Positions 16,224-24,793 of a DNA stretch of 64,000 bases are shown here, piece after piece. The stretch comes from Roseateles oligotrophus. Its GTDB lineage: Bacteria > Pseudomonadota > Gammaproteobacteria > Burkholderiales > Burkholderiaceae_C. The stretch covers positions 274,060 through 338,059 of the forward strand of contig NZ_JACHLP010000007.1 in assembly GCF_014204525.1 (NCBI RefSeq), given 5' to 3'. The notes beneath the pieces were generated by a model. The model did no database searches and was not told the origin of the DNA. It saw only the letters and a list, made by a program, of their open reading frames with translations. A program made the position numbers and the translations under genes. Position 1 is the stretch's first letter; the number at the start of each line of letters is the position of its first letter.

Positions 16224-18127
16224 GCTGCAACCCGATGGCGCGGCTTCGGGAACGGTGTTTCGGTGTCGAGGATCGGGAAGCGTCCCTTGATGATGCGCCC
16301 GCCCGATACCGATGCGAAGTACTGCAGATTCGGCAGCTTGCCCAGGACATCGGCAGGGATCATTTCCTCGAAGCTCTCCGTGAGCTGTGTGGAGTGACTG
16401 GCGGAGAAATCGCCCAGATGAGCGTCCGCACCATGGCTCAGGCCCACCCGCAGCGTATGGATCGCGGTTTTGCCGAAGGTTTCGACCACGAAGTCCTGTG
16501 TCGGCCGATCCTTGGAACGGAGCGCGATCAGGTTGTTGAGGTTGCCCAGGGCCATGCGGGCGGCGTCCTCGCTGCCCAGACGCTTGGCCAGGTCGGCCAG
16601 CGTCTGCATGGCGCAGGTGGTGTAGATGCCGCCCTCGGCCCCCTTGTTGAGGATCTCGATCAAGGGCTGGTTGATGACGTTGCTGACCTCGTCGACGAAC
16701 AGCGAGATCCGCCGGTACCCGCCCAGGTTGTAGCGCATGCCGGCGCGGGCGGCGAGGTCGGCGAGGGCCAGAGCGCCAATGGCGGAGGCGACCGAGGGGT
16801 CGGGCAGGGAGTCCAGGCACATGTACAAGACATGCCCGGCGCGCTCGATCTTCTCGAAGTTCATGATGGCCCGCTTGTCCGCCGGGTCGAACGGATCGGG
16901 GCTCAGGCTGCGGCCCAGATCGCCGGAGGTCAGCATCGAGAGGATGGGCAGCAGGTTGGCCGTGATCTTCTGGTAGTGCTCCCGGTTGTGCCGGAAGACC
17001 CGGACCTGGGAATCGATGACCTTGCTGCGCTGGCTCTGGGGAACGTGATGCTCGTAGAAGGCGACGAAGGCCATGAGGTCGGCGCTGGCCGCTTCCGAAG
17101 GGCGCTTCAGGTTGCCGCGGTGCGCCTCGTGGAGCAGGCGCTTCATCTCGGGGTGCTCGCGCCAACCGTCGCGGAACTCCGCGCCGTAGAAGCGCCGCAG
17201 GGACTGTTCGAGGACCGGCTCGATGCCGCCTTCGATATAGCGGGTCAGCTTGGCCAGGCTCGGACGTTCTTCGAGGTCCACGAGACCCTGCACCACGACG
17301 TTGACCGCGTCCCACGAGAAGGCACCGAAGGCCCCGGCTGTATCCGGCGGAAGGATGGACTGGATTCGCGAGGCGAGTTCAGTCGGCTTCTGCCAGTTGA
17401 AGGCGAAGTCGAGTCTCACCCCAGTCTCGGGAAAGGCGGGGTGGAATTCCAGGAAGGTGTCGGCCTCCCGATAGCGCTCACAGGCGCGAATGGCGGCACG
17501 CTTGAGCCGACGGCTGTTCTTCGGGTCGATGACGATGACGACGTCGCCGCGACGGACGGCTTGGGTGACAAGATTGGATAATGCGACGCCCTTGCCCGCC
17601 TGTGTGGTGCCCACCAGGAGCGTTCCCCCCTCGAAGTTCTGCAGCGGCCGGTAGAGCGGGCGCTCGCGGGGCTCGACGCCGTGGATGTAGGGCAGGCCGA
17701 TCTCGGAGTCCGGCTGGGGAGTGACTTGGTATCCCAATAGGTTGAGGAGCGCGGGGGATGCCGTATAGCTGCGGTAGTCGATCTTGGCGAGTTCGTACAG
17801 GCGCTGCGAGTGCAGGGGTTGCCAGTCGAAGCCGAAGCCCAGGAACACTTGGTCCGGGTTCCGAGTCAGGCGTTCCTGCTCGGCCGGGCCGATGACCTGC
17901 ATGGCACGGCCGCTCAAGGCGGCGCGCAGCACCATGATGTGGGCGGCCTGGGCCGCTCGCCATACGGCCATGAGCAGGCATGCGGCGGCCAGCGGCATCG
18001 CGATCCTGATGGGCGCTTGGGCTCGCACGGCCATCGTGACCGTGGCGAATACGGCCAGCAGCCACATGGCACTGGCGTAGGCCTCGTAGGCCCGGCGCCA
18101 AGGCATCTCGTATGCGCGCGCCAGCAT
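16220..18127 (-). CDS. traD: Conjugative coupling protein TraD-like ATPase
   Basis: Hexameric inner-membrane ATPase that would hand relaxase-bound DNA to a type IV secretion channel. Two N-terminal helices (MWLLAVFATVTMAVRA, IRIAMPLAAACLLMAVWRA) precede the RecA-like motor. The Walker A region reads LLVGTTQAGKGVAL near residue 165, and Walker B is RISLFVDEVSNVI. A Gly follows the Walker Lys where Thr or Ser is usual. The C-terminal part carries FVVETFGKTAIHTLRVG. It lies between the TraI-like gene and the DUF4400 gene, as in SXT/PFGI-1 elements. No other secretion-channel genes are in the window, so it may be inactive here. Confidence 0.85.
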   Translation of the reverse strand: MLARAYEMPWRRAYEAYASAMWLLAVFATVTMAVRAQAPIRIAMPLAAACLLMAVWRAAQAAHIMVLRAALSGRAMQVIGPAEQERLTRNPDQVFLGFGFDWQPLHSQRLYELAKIDYRSYTASPALLNLLGYQVTPQPDSEIGLPYIHGVEPRERPLYRPLQNFEGGTLLVGTTQAGKGVALSNLVTQAVRRGDVVIVIDPKNSRRLKRAAIRACERYREADTFLEFHPAFPETGVRLDFAFNWQKPTELASRIQSILPPDTAGAFGAFSWDAVNVVVQGLVDLEERPSLAKLTRYIEGGIEPVLEQSLRRFYGAEFRDGWREHPEMKRLLHEAHRGNLKRPSEAASADLMAFVAFYEHHVPQSQRSKVIDSQVRVFRHNREHYQKITANLLPILSMLTSGDLGRSLSPDPFDPADKRAIMNFEKIERAGHVLYMCLDSLPDPSVASAIGALALADLAARAGMRYNLGGYRRISLFVDEVSNVINQPLIEILNKGAEGGIYTTCAMQTLADLAKRLGSEDAARMALGNLNNLIALRSKDRPTQDFVVETFGKTAIHTLRVGLSHGADAHLGDFSASHSTQLTESFEEMIPADVLGKLPNLQYFASVSGGRIIKGRFPILDTETPFPKPRHRVAA

Positions 18128-18128
18128 G

Positions 18129-19868
18129 TCAGACAGCTTCCTTCTGCTGACTCGGCAGGCCGATCACGTGCCGTTTGTCGATCAGGACGCCGACAACCTC
18201 CTGTCCCTGGAAATGCCGGGAGATCGGCGACGGCTCCGCGAGCATACCGACCTCGCTCAGGGAGCGCGTCGCGGCAGGCGGGGCTACTTTGCGTGCAGTC
18301 AGCGCAGCCAGAGGAACGAACAGTCCGTCGTCGGTAGGCTTTGCCGCCCACTCGGCTTCGGGTTCCGACAGCGTTGCAACGATTGCCGCCAGCGCATCGC
18401 GGACTGTGACAGGGAGGCGAAGGGGCGCGAGCAGCCTGGCTTGCTGTGGCTCGTCTGGGCGAGGGGTGATCGGCGTGGGCGTGGGTGCTTCGTCCGCTGG
18501 TGCGGCAGGCGGCGGGTCGAGCAGGGCCAGTTGCTGGGGATGTTGCGGGGAGGGCGCTTCGGGAACTTGAGAGATCGATGGCGGGCTGGCACGCCGGCGC
18601 TTCCTGCTGCTTCCTTTGGCGCTGTCATCGGCGCTTGGTGTGGTCAGAAGCGCTGGCTTGGTCGAGACGGCCGGCGCAACGGCTGCCGCATCCGCCGTCG
18701 GTGGCGTCAGCAGCGGATTGGTGAAGGCTTCCGGCAGTTTGTCCGACTCCGTGAAGAGCATCGCCGGGGCGCTGAGCTTGACGGCCTCCAGCGCGGGCTT
18801 GTTGCCTGGCGGATGGATGAGCCAGGTTGCCTTCCCATCTTCCTGTGCGGTCAGCACACCGGCCGTGAGCAGAACTTCGAGGATGGTTTCGGGCGCCTTG
18901 GGAATGCCGGGAAGCTGGTCGGCTTCGAGCAGCTTGCGAATATCGTCGGCACTGCCGGGCCACACCATGAACATCCCGTCCGGGCCATGCCAGACACGAG
19001 ACTTCTCCGCGTTCGGGGTCCAGCCGGGATTGGAAGCCGCCAGGCGCCGCAGCGCATCGACGAGATAGCGTTCCAGGTGCGACCCCAGTTGGGGCTTGCC
19101 ATAGCGTTCGGCGCTGGCCAGAAGGAAACGATCGATCACCAGCGCCAGGGCGCGGCGGACCAGGGATTCCAGCACGTTGTGGTCGCGGTAGATCGGGGTG
19201 CCGGCAACCGCCGCGAGCAGGTGCGGGACGATCTGGGTGTTTCCCGTGGCGAGATCCTGCAGGGTTTCCGCGGATACCACGTGCGGCAAGGCGAAGAGGC
19301 CCAGCGAGCGGCTTTCTACGGCGTTGGGGCGCCACTTCAGGAAATAGCGCTTGATCTGGTGGTGACGGAGCCAGCCGGTCAAGGGCCGAAGGTAGGGAGC
19401 CCATTCGTTGCCGGCTTCGTCGGTGACGATGACATGGCTCAGTGGGCGGTGCAACTCGCAACACAATCCGCCGACAAAGGTGGCCAGGCGCCAGCGCGGT
19501 TCGAGGTTGCGACGCTCGGTGATCGTCGCCCGCCCGGAAAAGATGTGGGCATCGGTGCCTTGCAGCGCGAAGAAGGCGGTTTCGAGGCCGATGCGCAGAA
19601 GGCCGCCAGGCTCATTGAAGTAGTTGTCCGCCGTGCAGGGGAGCAGATGCACGTAGGCGGCATACCGGCGCAGCAGGGGGAGGATCGTCTGGTCGAAGCT
19701 GGCGCGATCCATGCCGAAGCACAGCTTGATCCGGTCGATGAGTTCCTGGTGCGCCGCGAGCAGGGCGTCCACGTCGAGGTCAGGAATGCCCGGGTCGACC
19801 GAGGGATAGCGAAACTCGGTCGAAAGCGCCTGTGCCCCAGGCGGCGAACTGTTTGTGGCGACACCCAT
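18129..19868 (-). CDS. TraI_2/MobH-like conjugation protein (divergent relaxase)
   Basis: Resembles the MobH relaxase family of SXT/PFGI-1 ICEs. Residues about 40-200 match that N-terminal domain (LLRRYAAYVHLLPC, EPGGLLRIGLETAFFAL, FVGGLCCELHRPLSHV). A long Pro/Ala-rich linker follows, then a C-terminal domain as in TraI_2 proteins (TWLIHPPGNKPALEAVK, ending VVGVLIDKRHVIG). The His/Asp residues expected in the HHxxxGGLxxH and HDxGK motifs of canonical MobH are not visible, so catalytic ability is doubtful. The ATG at 19868 is preferred; 19901 is possible. It abuts traD with a 1-base gap. Confidence 0.7.
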   Translation of the reverse strand: MGVATNSSPPGAQALSTEFRYPSVDPGIPDLDVDALLAAHQELIDRIKLCFGMDRASFDQTILPLLRRYAAYVHLLPCTADNYFNEPGGLLRIGLETAFFALQGTDAHIFSGRATITERRNLEPRWRLATFVGGLCCELHRPLSHVIVTDEAGNEWAPYLRPLTGWLRHHQIKRYFLKWRPNAVESRSLGLFALPHVVSAETLQDLATGNTQIVPHLLAAVAGTPIYRDHNVLESLVRRALALVIDRFLLASAERYGKPQLGSHLERYLVDALRRLAASNPGWTPNAEKSRVWHGPDGMFMVWPGSADDIRKLLEADQLPGIPKAPETILEVLLTAGVLTAQEDGKATWLIHPPGNKPALEAVKLSAPAMLFTESDKLPEAFTNPLLTPPTADAAAVAPAVSTKPALLTTPSADDSAKGSSRKRRRASPPSISQVPEAPSPQHPQQLALLDPPPAAPADEAPTPTPITPRPDEPQQARLLAPLRLPVTVRDALAAIVATLSEPEAEWAAKPTDDGLFVPLAALTARKVAPPAATRSLSEVGMLAEPSPISRHFQGQEVVGVLIDKRHVIGLPSQQKEAV

Positions 19869-19946
19869 CTCGCGGTACCTGATCCGGATCGATGGGCGCA
19901 TCGTGCGTGTCGGCGCCCGACCCGTCCAGCTGGAATTGGCCCCGGA

Positions 19947-20594
19947 TCAAGGCGAATTCGACGGCGGGTGCGGAGCGAGTCTTTCGCTCCAGCATGCGCT
20001 GATCCAGAACATCTGGATGTCGCGTTGAAGCGTTTGCCTGGGATAGGCAGCCTGGATGCGTGGATCCTTGGTGTGGCGATTGAGCAGCTTGCAGAACGGG
20101 CATTCGTGGTTGGTGAGTGGCGCTAGGCTCAGGCTGGTCAGGTACTCGCTCTTGCAGGTCGGGCAGGTGAAGATCGAGAAGCTCCTTGCGGTCACGAACC
20201 AGCGCCCGGTGGTGTGGGCCACGAGGTCGAAGGCGCGATCGAAGCTGATCCGGGGCTGCTTCTTGCAGAAATTGAGGTAGTGCCGATAGGCGCCGAGCAG
20301 GGCGAGCGGCGGGTCGATGCCGCGGGAAGCCAGCCGGCGGAAGAGGACGACGATGATTGAGGCCTCGGTTCGGCACAGCAGGTTCGCGTTGTGGTACCAC
20401 TCGCGGGAATCGGGATGGCGGCCGCGGCGCGGTCCGCCGAGGGGATGGCGGAATAACTGGTGCAGTTGGCCTGCCGAAAGGCCCGTGAGCAGCTGGATGG
20501 TCCGGATCCGTGCGCCGAGCTCGGCGCATTCGGTGGCCACGGCAAGGGCATGGATGTGTCGTTGCGCATGGAGAAGATTGCGTTCGCTCTTCAT
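19947..20594 (-). CDS. FlhC-like (SetC-like) transcriptional activator
   Basis: Homologue of flagellar master regulator FlhC; SXT-family ICEs use related SetC/SetD to switch on transfer genes. The 215-residue protein has ELGARIRTIQLLTGLSAGQL early and a FlhC-type zinc site with two CxxC pairs (FTCPTCKSEYL and HECPFCKLL) near residues 150-180. The ATG at 20594 overlaps the stop of the FlhD-like gene (ATGA). The pair lies just upstream of the traI/traD set, fitting a role as activator of those genes. A flagellar role is unlikely because no flagellar gene is near. Confidence 0.8.
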   Translation of the reverse strand: MKSERNLLHAQRHIHALAVATECAELGARIRTIQLLTGLSAGQLHQLFRHPLGGPRRGRHPDSREWYHNANLLCRTEASIIVVLFRRLASRGIDPPLALLGAYRHYLNFCKKQPRISFDRAFDLVAHTTGRWFVTARSFSIFTCPTCKSEYLTSLSLAPLTNHECPFCKLLNRHTKDPRIQAAYPRQTLQRDIQMFWISACWSERLAPHPPSNSP

Positions 20595-20923
20595 GGCAAT
20601 GCACTCCCATCTACTGGGCAAGCGGGACGAACCGGACGGGCGGCCTGGGCAGGATGAACCATCAACAGCGCGCCAGCGAGTTGAGGCGGCCAGGCCAGAA
20701 CCTGGACGAGGTCGGCACGCGGGGGGAAGAGACACTCGTCACCGAGGTGCGTGACGAGGCTCAGAATGTCCTGAAGGTCGAGCGAGGCGAGAAACTCGGC
20801 CTGGTCGGCATCGAGTCCGAAGCGGCTGCATGCGATTGCGTTATCGTGCTTGGCACATTCCGCAATCAAGATGAGCATGTTCAGATTCGCGATCTGGACC
20901 TGCGAAAGCTCGAGTTTGCCCAT
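20591..20923 (-). CDS. FlhD-like (SetD-like) transcriptional activator
   Basis: The 110-residue protein shows the FlhD pattern: an N-terminal amphipathic segment (QVQIANLNMLILIAECAKHD), then SRFGLDADQAEFLASLDLQDILSL, which corresponds to the FlhD dimer core and RLGI-like turn. A Pro/Ala-rich tail follows. It is coupled by ATGA overlap to the FlhC-like gene and would form the heteromeric activator with it. The similarity is modest, and the call leans on the partner gene. Confidence 0.7.
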   Translation of the reverse strand: MGKLELSQVQIANLNMLILIAECAKHDNAIACSRFGLDADQAEFLASLDLQDILSLVTHLGDECLFPPRADLVQVLAWPPQLAGALLMVHPAQAARPVRPACPVDGSALP

Positions 20924-21137
20924 TGCTTTCTCCGCGCAGACTTTGACGAGACACGCGGCCGAAAGTGAGCTTCGTCATTGGCATGCTCCGGCGAACGGCA
21001 GCGTCGTTGGGATCGAGACTATTTGCACGGGAATGGCTCCGTCAATATCGTCAAACTCGCAAAATGCGAGGGCCACTCGCAAAGGTCGGCGCGGGGAAGG
21101 CAATGCGAGTTGACTTGATCGCCTTGTCATGTATCTG

Positions 21138-21575
21138 AAGCGGCTTTGTTGCACAAATCGATTTCCCGGCGCCATAGCCCCAGCCCCGGACGGACTCATG
21201 GCGCTCAAAGGTGCGCGCTATCACCCGCTCGCCCAGGCGCTTGAAGCAATGCATCTTGGCCTCCACGAGGCTGCGCCGGTGGTAGGTAGCCGCTCCAGGT
21301 CTTCCAGACGCCTCGTCCCTGCCTCTTGCAAGCCGCCGCGGCATCGTTGTGTGCCCTCGCGCCCGTCCTGCTGTCTTTCCATGCCCACCCATTCTTGCAA
21401 GGCACTTGATGCTCAGGCAGAACCGTATCGCCGCGTCCGAGAAGGTCTGGCTGCGCCCGCGTTTGCCGCTGGGTTTGGCCTGCCAGGCCACCCGACCATA
21501 GACCTCTTGCGATTGCACCGATACCACATCGAATTGCAGCGGCCGCTGTGGAGTCGACGGCGTTTTCTCGATCAT
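21138..21575 (-). mobile_element. IS5-family insertion sequence remnant
   Basis: A frame from 21575 opens with QEVYGRVAWQAKPSGKRGRS followed by QTFSDAAIRFCLSIKCL, the N-terminus of IS5-group transposases. It jumps to YHRRSLVEAKMHCFKRLGER near 21290, the conserved C-terminal part. The catalytic middle (about 180 residues) is missing. At 21142-21157 is GGCTTTGTTGCACAAA, like the terminal inverted repeat of such elements. The partner repeat was not found at the other end. The transposase ATG overlaps the stop of the GATase gene. Not mobile by itself. Confidence 0.75.
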
Positions 21576-22291
21576 GGCTGCTCCCCTCGTGGTTCCGGTT
21601 CGATGCCATCGAGCCAGCGGGTGAACACCGCCTGCGTAGCCAGCGGCAAACGTGTTTGCAGGGCATATGCCTGGGTTCGCAGCGCACGCGGGTCAATGCC
21701 TGCCTGGGCCAGCTCGCAGGCATGGCCGACCAGCCAGCGTTCGATCTGGAGCGGGTCCGCCTCCAGATGGCATTGAAGCCCCAGCACGTGGCGTCCGATT
21801 GCGAAGGCCTGGTTGGGGCACACGTCCGTCCCTGCCAGCCGCAGTGCGCCGGGCGGGATATCGAACTGGTCGCCATGCCAGTGCATGACCGGCACGTCGC
21901 CCAGCGCCACCAGCGGCGATGCCTCGCCTTCCTGTGTCAGCGTCAATGGCGCGAAGCCGATTTCCTTGACGCCCATGGCATCGACCCTGGCGCCAAGCGC
22001 GCGGGCGATCAGTTGTGCGCCCAGGCAAATGCCCAGCAGCGGCCGTTGGTTCTCCAGTCGCTCGCGCACCAATGCCAATTCACGGGCGATGAGGGGATAG
22101 GTCTCATCATCGAAGGCGCCAATGGGGCCGCCCAGCACTACCAGTAGATCGGCGGACGACACATCCAGCGTGTGCAGGCCATCGGCAGTGGCATCCACAT
22201 AGCGTACGGCATAGCCACGGGCTTCGAGCAGCGGCTCCAGCGTGCCGAGGTCTTCAAAATGCAGGTGGCGGATGGCGATGGCGGTTTTCAT
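21572..22291 (-). CDS. Class I glutamine amidotransferase (GMP-synthase-like)
   Basis: The 239-residue protein has the GATase nucleophile elbow LLGICLGAQLIARALG (Cys near residue 90) and the His of LGLQCHLEADP plus a following Glu, so the triad is present. There is no fused synthase domain. Members of this group include amidotransferase-like enzymes for small-molecule metabolism. Substrate unknown. Start ATG at 22291 overlaps the stop of the YggS-like gene, so the two are coupled. Confidence 0.8.
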   Translation of the reverse strand: MKTAIAIRHLHFEDLGTLEPLLEARGYAVRYVDATADGLHTLDVSSADLLVVLGGPIGAFDDETYPLIARELALVRERLENQRPLLGICLGAQLIARALGARVDAMGVKEIGFAPLTLTQEGEASPLVALGDVPVMHWHGDQFDIPPGALRLAGTDVCPNQAFAIGRHVLGLQCHLEADPLQIERWLVGHACELAQAGIDPRALRTQAYALQTRLPLATQAVFTRWLDGIEPEPRGEQP

Positions 22292-23097
22292 GGGTGTGGT
22301 TCCTGAGTAATGGATTCGTTTGGCCAGTAGTGGCTGTCCGGCAAGGCGCGTGCGCCAAAAATGGCCTGCCCGACGCGCACCACGGTGGCGCCTTCCTCGA
22401 TGGCGATCTCGAAGTCGCCGGACATGCCCATGGAAAGTTCGTTCAGGCCGATGCCGGCGGGCGCGCTCTGGCGCAGCCTGTTGCGCAGGGTCCGCAGCAG
22501 GACGAAGCACTGCCGCACTCGTTCGGCCTCGCTGGAGAACAGCGCCAACGTCATCAACCCACGCACGCGCAGCGCCGAGAACGCGGGCAGCGCCTGTATG
22601 AAGGCCGGCACGTCCTCGGGAGCGAGGCCGTACTTGCTGGCCTCGCCCGAGGTGTTGACCTGCACGAACACATCCAGCGACCGGCCCTCGGCCTGCAGAC
22701 GGCGATCCAGCGCCTCGGCAACGCGCAGGCTGTCGAGCGCCTGGAACTCGGCCGCAAAACGCGCCACCAGCTTGGCCTTGTTGGTTTGCAGGTGGCCGAT
22801 GACCGACCAGCGCAGATCGCGCAAGTCGGCCATGGCCTCCCATTTGCGGTGCGCCTCCTGCACCTTGTTCTCGCCCAGCTGGCGGCAGCCGGCTGCGTAG
22901 GCCAAGCGGATGCGTGCGTCGTCGATGGTCTTGCTGACCGGCAGCAGGCGCACGCTGGCCGGGTCACGCCCGGCGCGGCGGCAGGCGATGTCGATGCGTG
23001 CCTGCACGGCAACCAGATTGCGCCGAAAGTCCTCGACCGTGACAGCCTGGGGGTAGCGGCCGTGACCAACGGACGAGGGAGAGGTGGAAGACGACAT
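22288..23097 (-). CDS. YggS/PROSC-family PLP-binding protein
   Basis: Alanine-racemase-N-terminal fold protein involved in pyridoxal-phosphate homeostasis. The 269 residues carry the PLP lysine in VRLLPVSKTIDDARIR, then LGENKVQEAHRKW, WSVIGHLQTNKAKLV, VQVNTSGEASKYGL, and LSMGMSGDFEIAIEEGATVVRVGQAIFG, all signature segments. It has an extra N-terminal Ser-rich tail of about 20 residues. ATG at 23097. It is divergent from a MocR-type regulator gene. It is probably an accessory copy, given its association with GATase and MocR genes in a mobile region. Confidence 0.9.
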   Translation of the reverse strand: MSSSTSPSSVGHGRYPQAVTVEDFRRNLVAVQARIDIACRRAGRDPASVRLLPVSKTIDDARIRLAYAAGCRQLGENKVQEAHRKWEAMADLRDLRWSVIGHLQTNKAKLVARFAAEFQALDSLRVAEALDRRLQAEGRSLDVFVQVNTSGEASKYGLAPEDVPAFIQALPAFSALRVRGLMTLALFSSEAERVRQCFVLLRTLRNRLRQSAPAGIGLNELSMGMSGDFEIAIEEGATVVRVGQAIFGARALPDSHYWPNESITQEPHP

Positions 23098-23207
23098 GGC
23101 CTGTTCGTGACTCCTGAGAGGTTGGTTCTTGACCCGGTTGAAAACCGCTTTATAGTTCCAAAATGGTCCGCTGTGCCCTGCCATTTATTTGAAGAGATAC
23201 CAACCAT
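23098..23207. promoter_or_regulatory. Divergent promoter region of the YggS/GATase and MocR genes
   Basis: This 110-base spacer is more A+T-rich than its surroundings (GCTTTATAGTTCCAAAATGG, then CCATTTATTTGAAG). The half-site CCAAAATGG and the separate ACCATTT/CCATTT motifs could be MocR operators. There is no proof beyond position and motif repetition. Confidence 0.35.
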
Positions 23208-24695
23208 TTGTTCAAACACGCCCAACTCGAATCCGTAAAAGCCTGGATAGGTGACCCGGCACATGGCTCTTTGCCGCTGCATGCGCGCATCCAGCGCGCC
23301 ATCCGGCAACTGATCGTCGACAGCGCGCTCGACGTCGGCAAGCCGCTGCCCGCCTCGCGCGCACTGGCGAAGTCGCTGGGCGTCTCACGCGACACCGTTG
23401 AGTCGGCGTACAGTCAGTTGCATGCGGAAGGGTTCATCGAGCGGCGCGTGGGGAGCGGGAGCTTCGTGTCGGAGCGGGCACAGGGCTCGCTAAGACGCGG
23501 CACCGCACAGCGCCACAGACCCCAGCGTGAATCAATGCGCCTCAGCCAGCGCGGCGCCGCGATGTATCAAGGAGGCGGTGTGCGCGACTTTCTGGCGCCA
23601 CGTCCTTTTGCCCCGGGTGTGCCGGAAACGCGCAGCTTTCCGCTACAGACCTGGGAACGCCTGGAGAGACAGGTGTTGAAGGAGTATGGAACTCTGGCCT
23701 TGGCGCACAGCCCGCCGCAGGGGATGGAGCCGTTGCGGCGTGCCATTGCGGATTACGTCAATCTCGAACGTGGGGCGCACGCCACGCCCGATCGCGTACT
23801 GGTGCTGACCAGTTCGCAGCAGGCCATGACCCTGTGCGCCACCGTGCTACTCGACGCCGGTGATCGGATCTTCATCGAAGACCCCGTGTACCACGGGGCG
23901 CGCAGAGCGTTCGACGCCGCTGGCCTGGAGTGCGTGCCCGTCCCGCTGGACGCCCACGGCATGCGTGTGGAACACCTGCTCAATGCCGCGCAGCCAGCCA
24001 AAGCGGTCTTCCTGACCCCTTCGCACCAATTCCCGACGGGGGCGACGCTGGCGCTGGACCGGCGGTTCGCGGTCATCGAATGGGCAAGGCGGCACCAGGC
24101 CTGGATCATCGAAGACGACTACGACAGCGAGTTCCACTATGCCGGCAAGCCCACGGCCTGCGTGCAGGGACTTGATGCGCACGACCGGACGATCTATATC
24201 GGCACCTTCACCAAATCATTGTTTCCGGGGCTGCGCATCGGCTACATGGTGTTGCCACCGCAACTCGTCGAACCCATGACTGTGGCGCGAACTCTGCTGG
24301 ACGGGCACAGCGCGCCGATTCCACAACTGACGCTGGCGCGCTTCATGGAGGGCGGGCATTTCGGCGCCCATGTGCGGACCATGCGCGGCGTCTACGCCGA
24401 GCGACTCGACGTACTGGTGCGGCTTGTGCGCAAGCACCTGGCCGACGTCGTTGAACCGAGGGTGCCCCTCGGCGGCATGCAAATGCCCTGTGTCTTCATC
24501 CGCGACATTCCCGAGCGCGAGGCCATTGATGCTGCGCGCTGGGCCGGCATTGATCTCCTGGGTCTGACGGCGCTGCATGCGTCGAGCAAACACAAGGCCG
24601 GTTTCCTCATGGGGTTTGCGGCCTATACCCGAGATGAGTTGGAAGTGGCGGTCAAGAAGCTCGCCAGTGTGCTCCTGGCGTTGGGGCGCCGATAA
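23208..24695 (+). CDS. MocR/PdxR-family regulator (GntR HTH plus aminotransferase domain)
   Basis: PLP-dependent transcription factor of 495 residues. The N-terminal GntR winged helix spans about residues 20-85 (LPLHARIQRAIRQLIVD, LAKSLGVSRDTVESAYSQL). A linker follows, then a type I aminotransferase fold with LTSSQQAMTL, IIEDDYDSEFHY and the PLP lysine in GTFTKSLFPGLRIGY. The start appears to be TTG at 23208, with GAAGAG 12 bases before; no better start fits the conserved domain. It is divergent from the yggS-GATase pair, which it probably regulates in response to PLP or an amino compound. Confidence 0.9.
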   Translation: MFKHAQLESVKAWIGDPAHGSLPLHARIQRAIRQLIVDSALDVGKPLPASRALAKSLGVSRDTVESAYSQLHAEGFIERRVGSGSFVSERAQGSLRRGTAQRHRPQRESMRLSQRGAAMYQGGGVRDFLAPRPFAPGVPETRSFPLQTWERLERQVLKEYGTLALAHSPPQGMEPLRRAIADYVNLERGAHATPDRVLVLTSSQQAMTLCATVLLDAGDRIFIEDPVYHGARRAFDAAGLECVPVPLDAHGMRVEHLLNAAQPAKAVFLTPSHQFPTGATLALDRRFAVIEWARRHQAWIIEDDYDSEFHYAGKPTACVQGLDAHDRTIYIGTFTKSLFPGLRIGYMVLPPQLVEPMTVARTLLDGHSAPIPQLTLARFMEGGHFGAHVRTMRGVYAERLDVLVRLVRKHLADVVEPRVPLGGMQMPCVFIRDIPEREAIDAARWAGIDLLGLTALHASSKHKAGFLMGFAAYTRDELEVAVKKLASVLLALGRR

Positions 24696-24765
24696 CGGCA
24701 TGCGGGTGGACGCATGTCGATTGTCGGACGTAAAGTGTGAATCGACGAATCGACAAGAGTAAGAC

Positions 24766-24784
24766 GAGCCCCACGCGGGGGCTC
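24766..24784 (-). terminator. Hairpin after the DUF5983-like gene
   Basis: GAGCCCC and GGGGCTC pair around a 5-base loop, ten bases past the stop of the minus-strand gene at 24794. A loosely T-rich stretch (TCTTACTCTTG) follows on that strand, so this may be a weak intrinsic terminator. Confidence 0.5.
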
Positions 24785-24793
24785 ACGTGGGGG

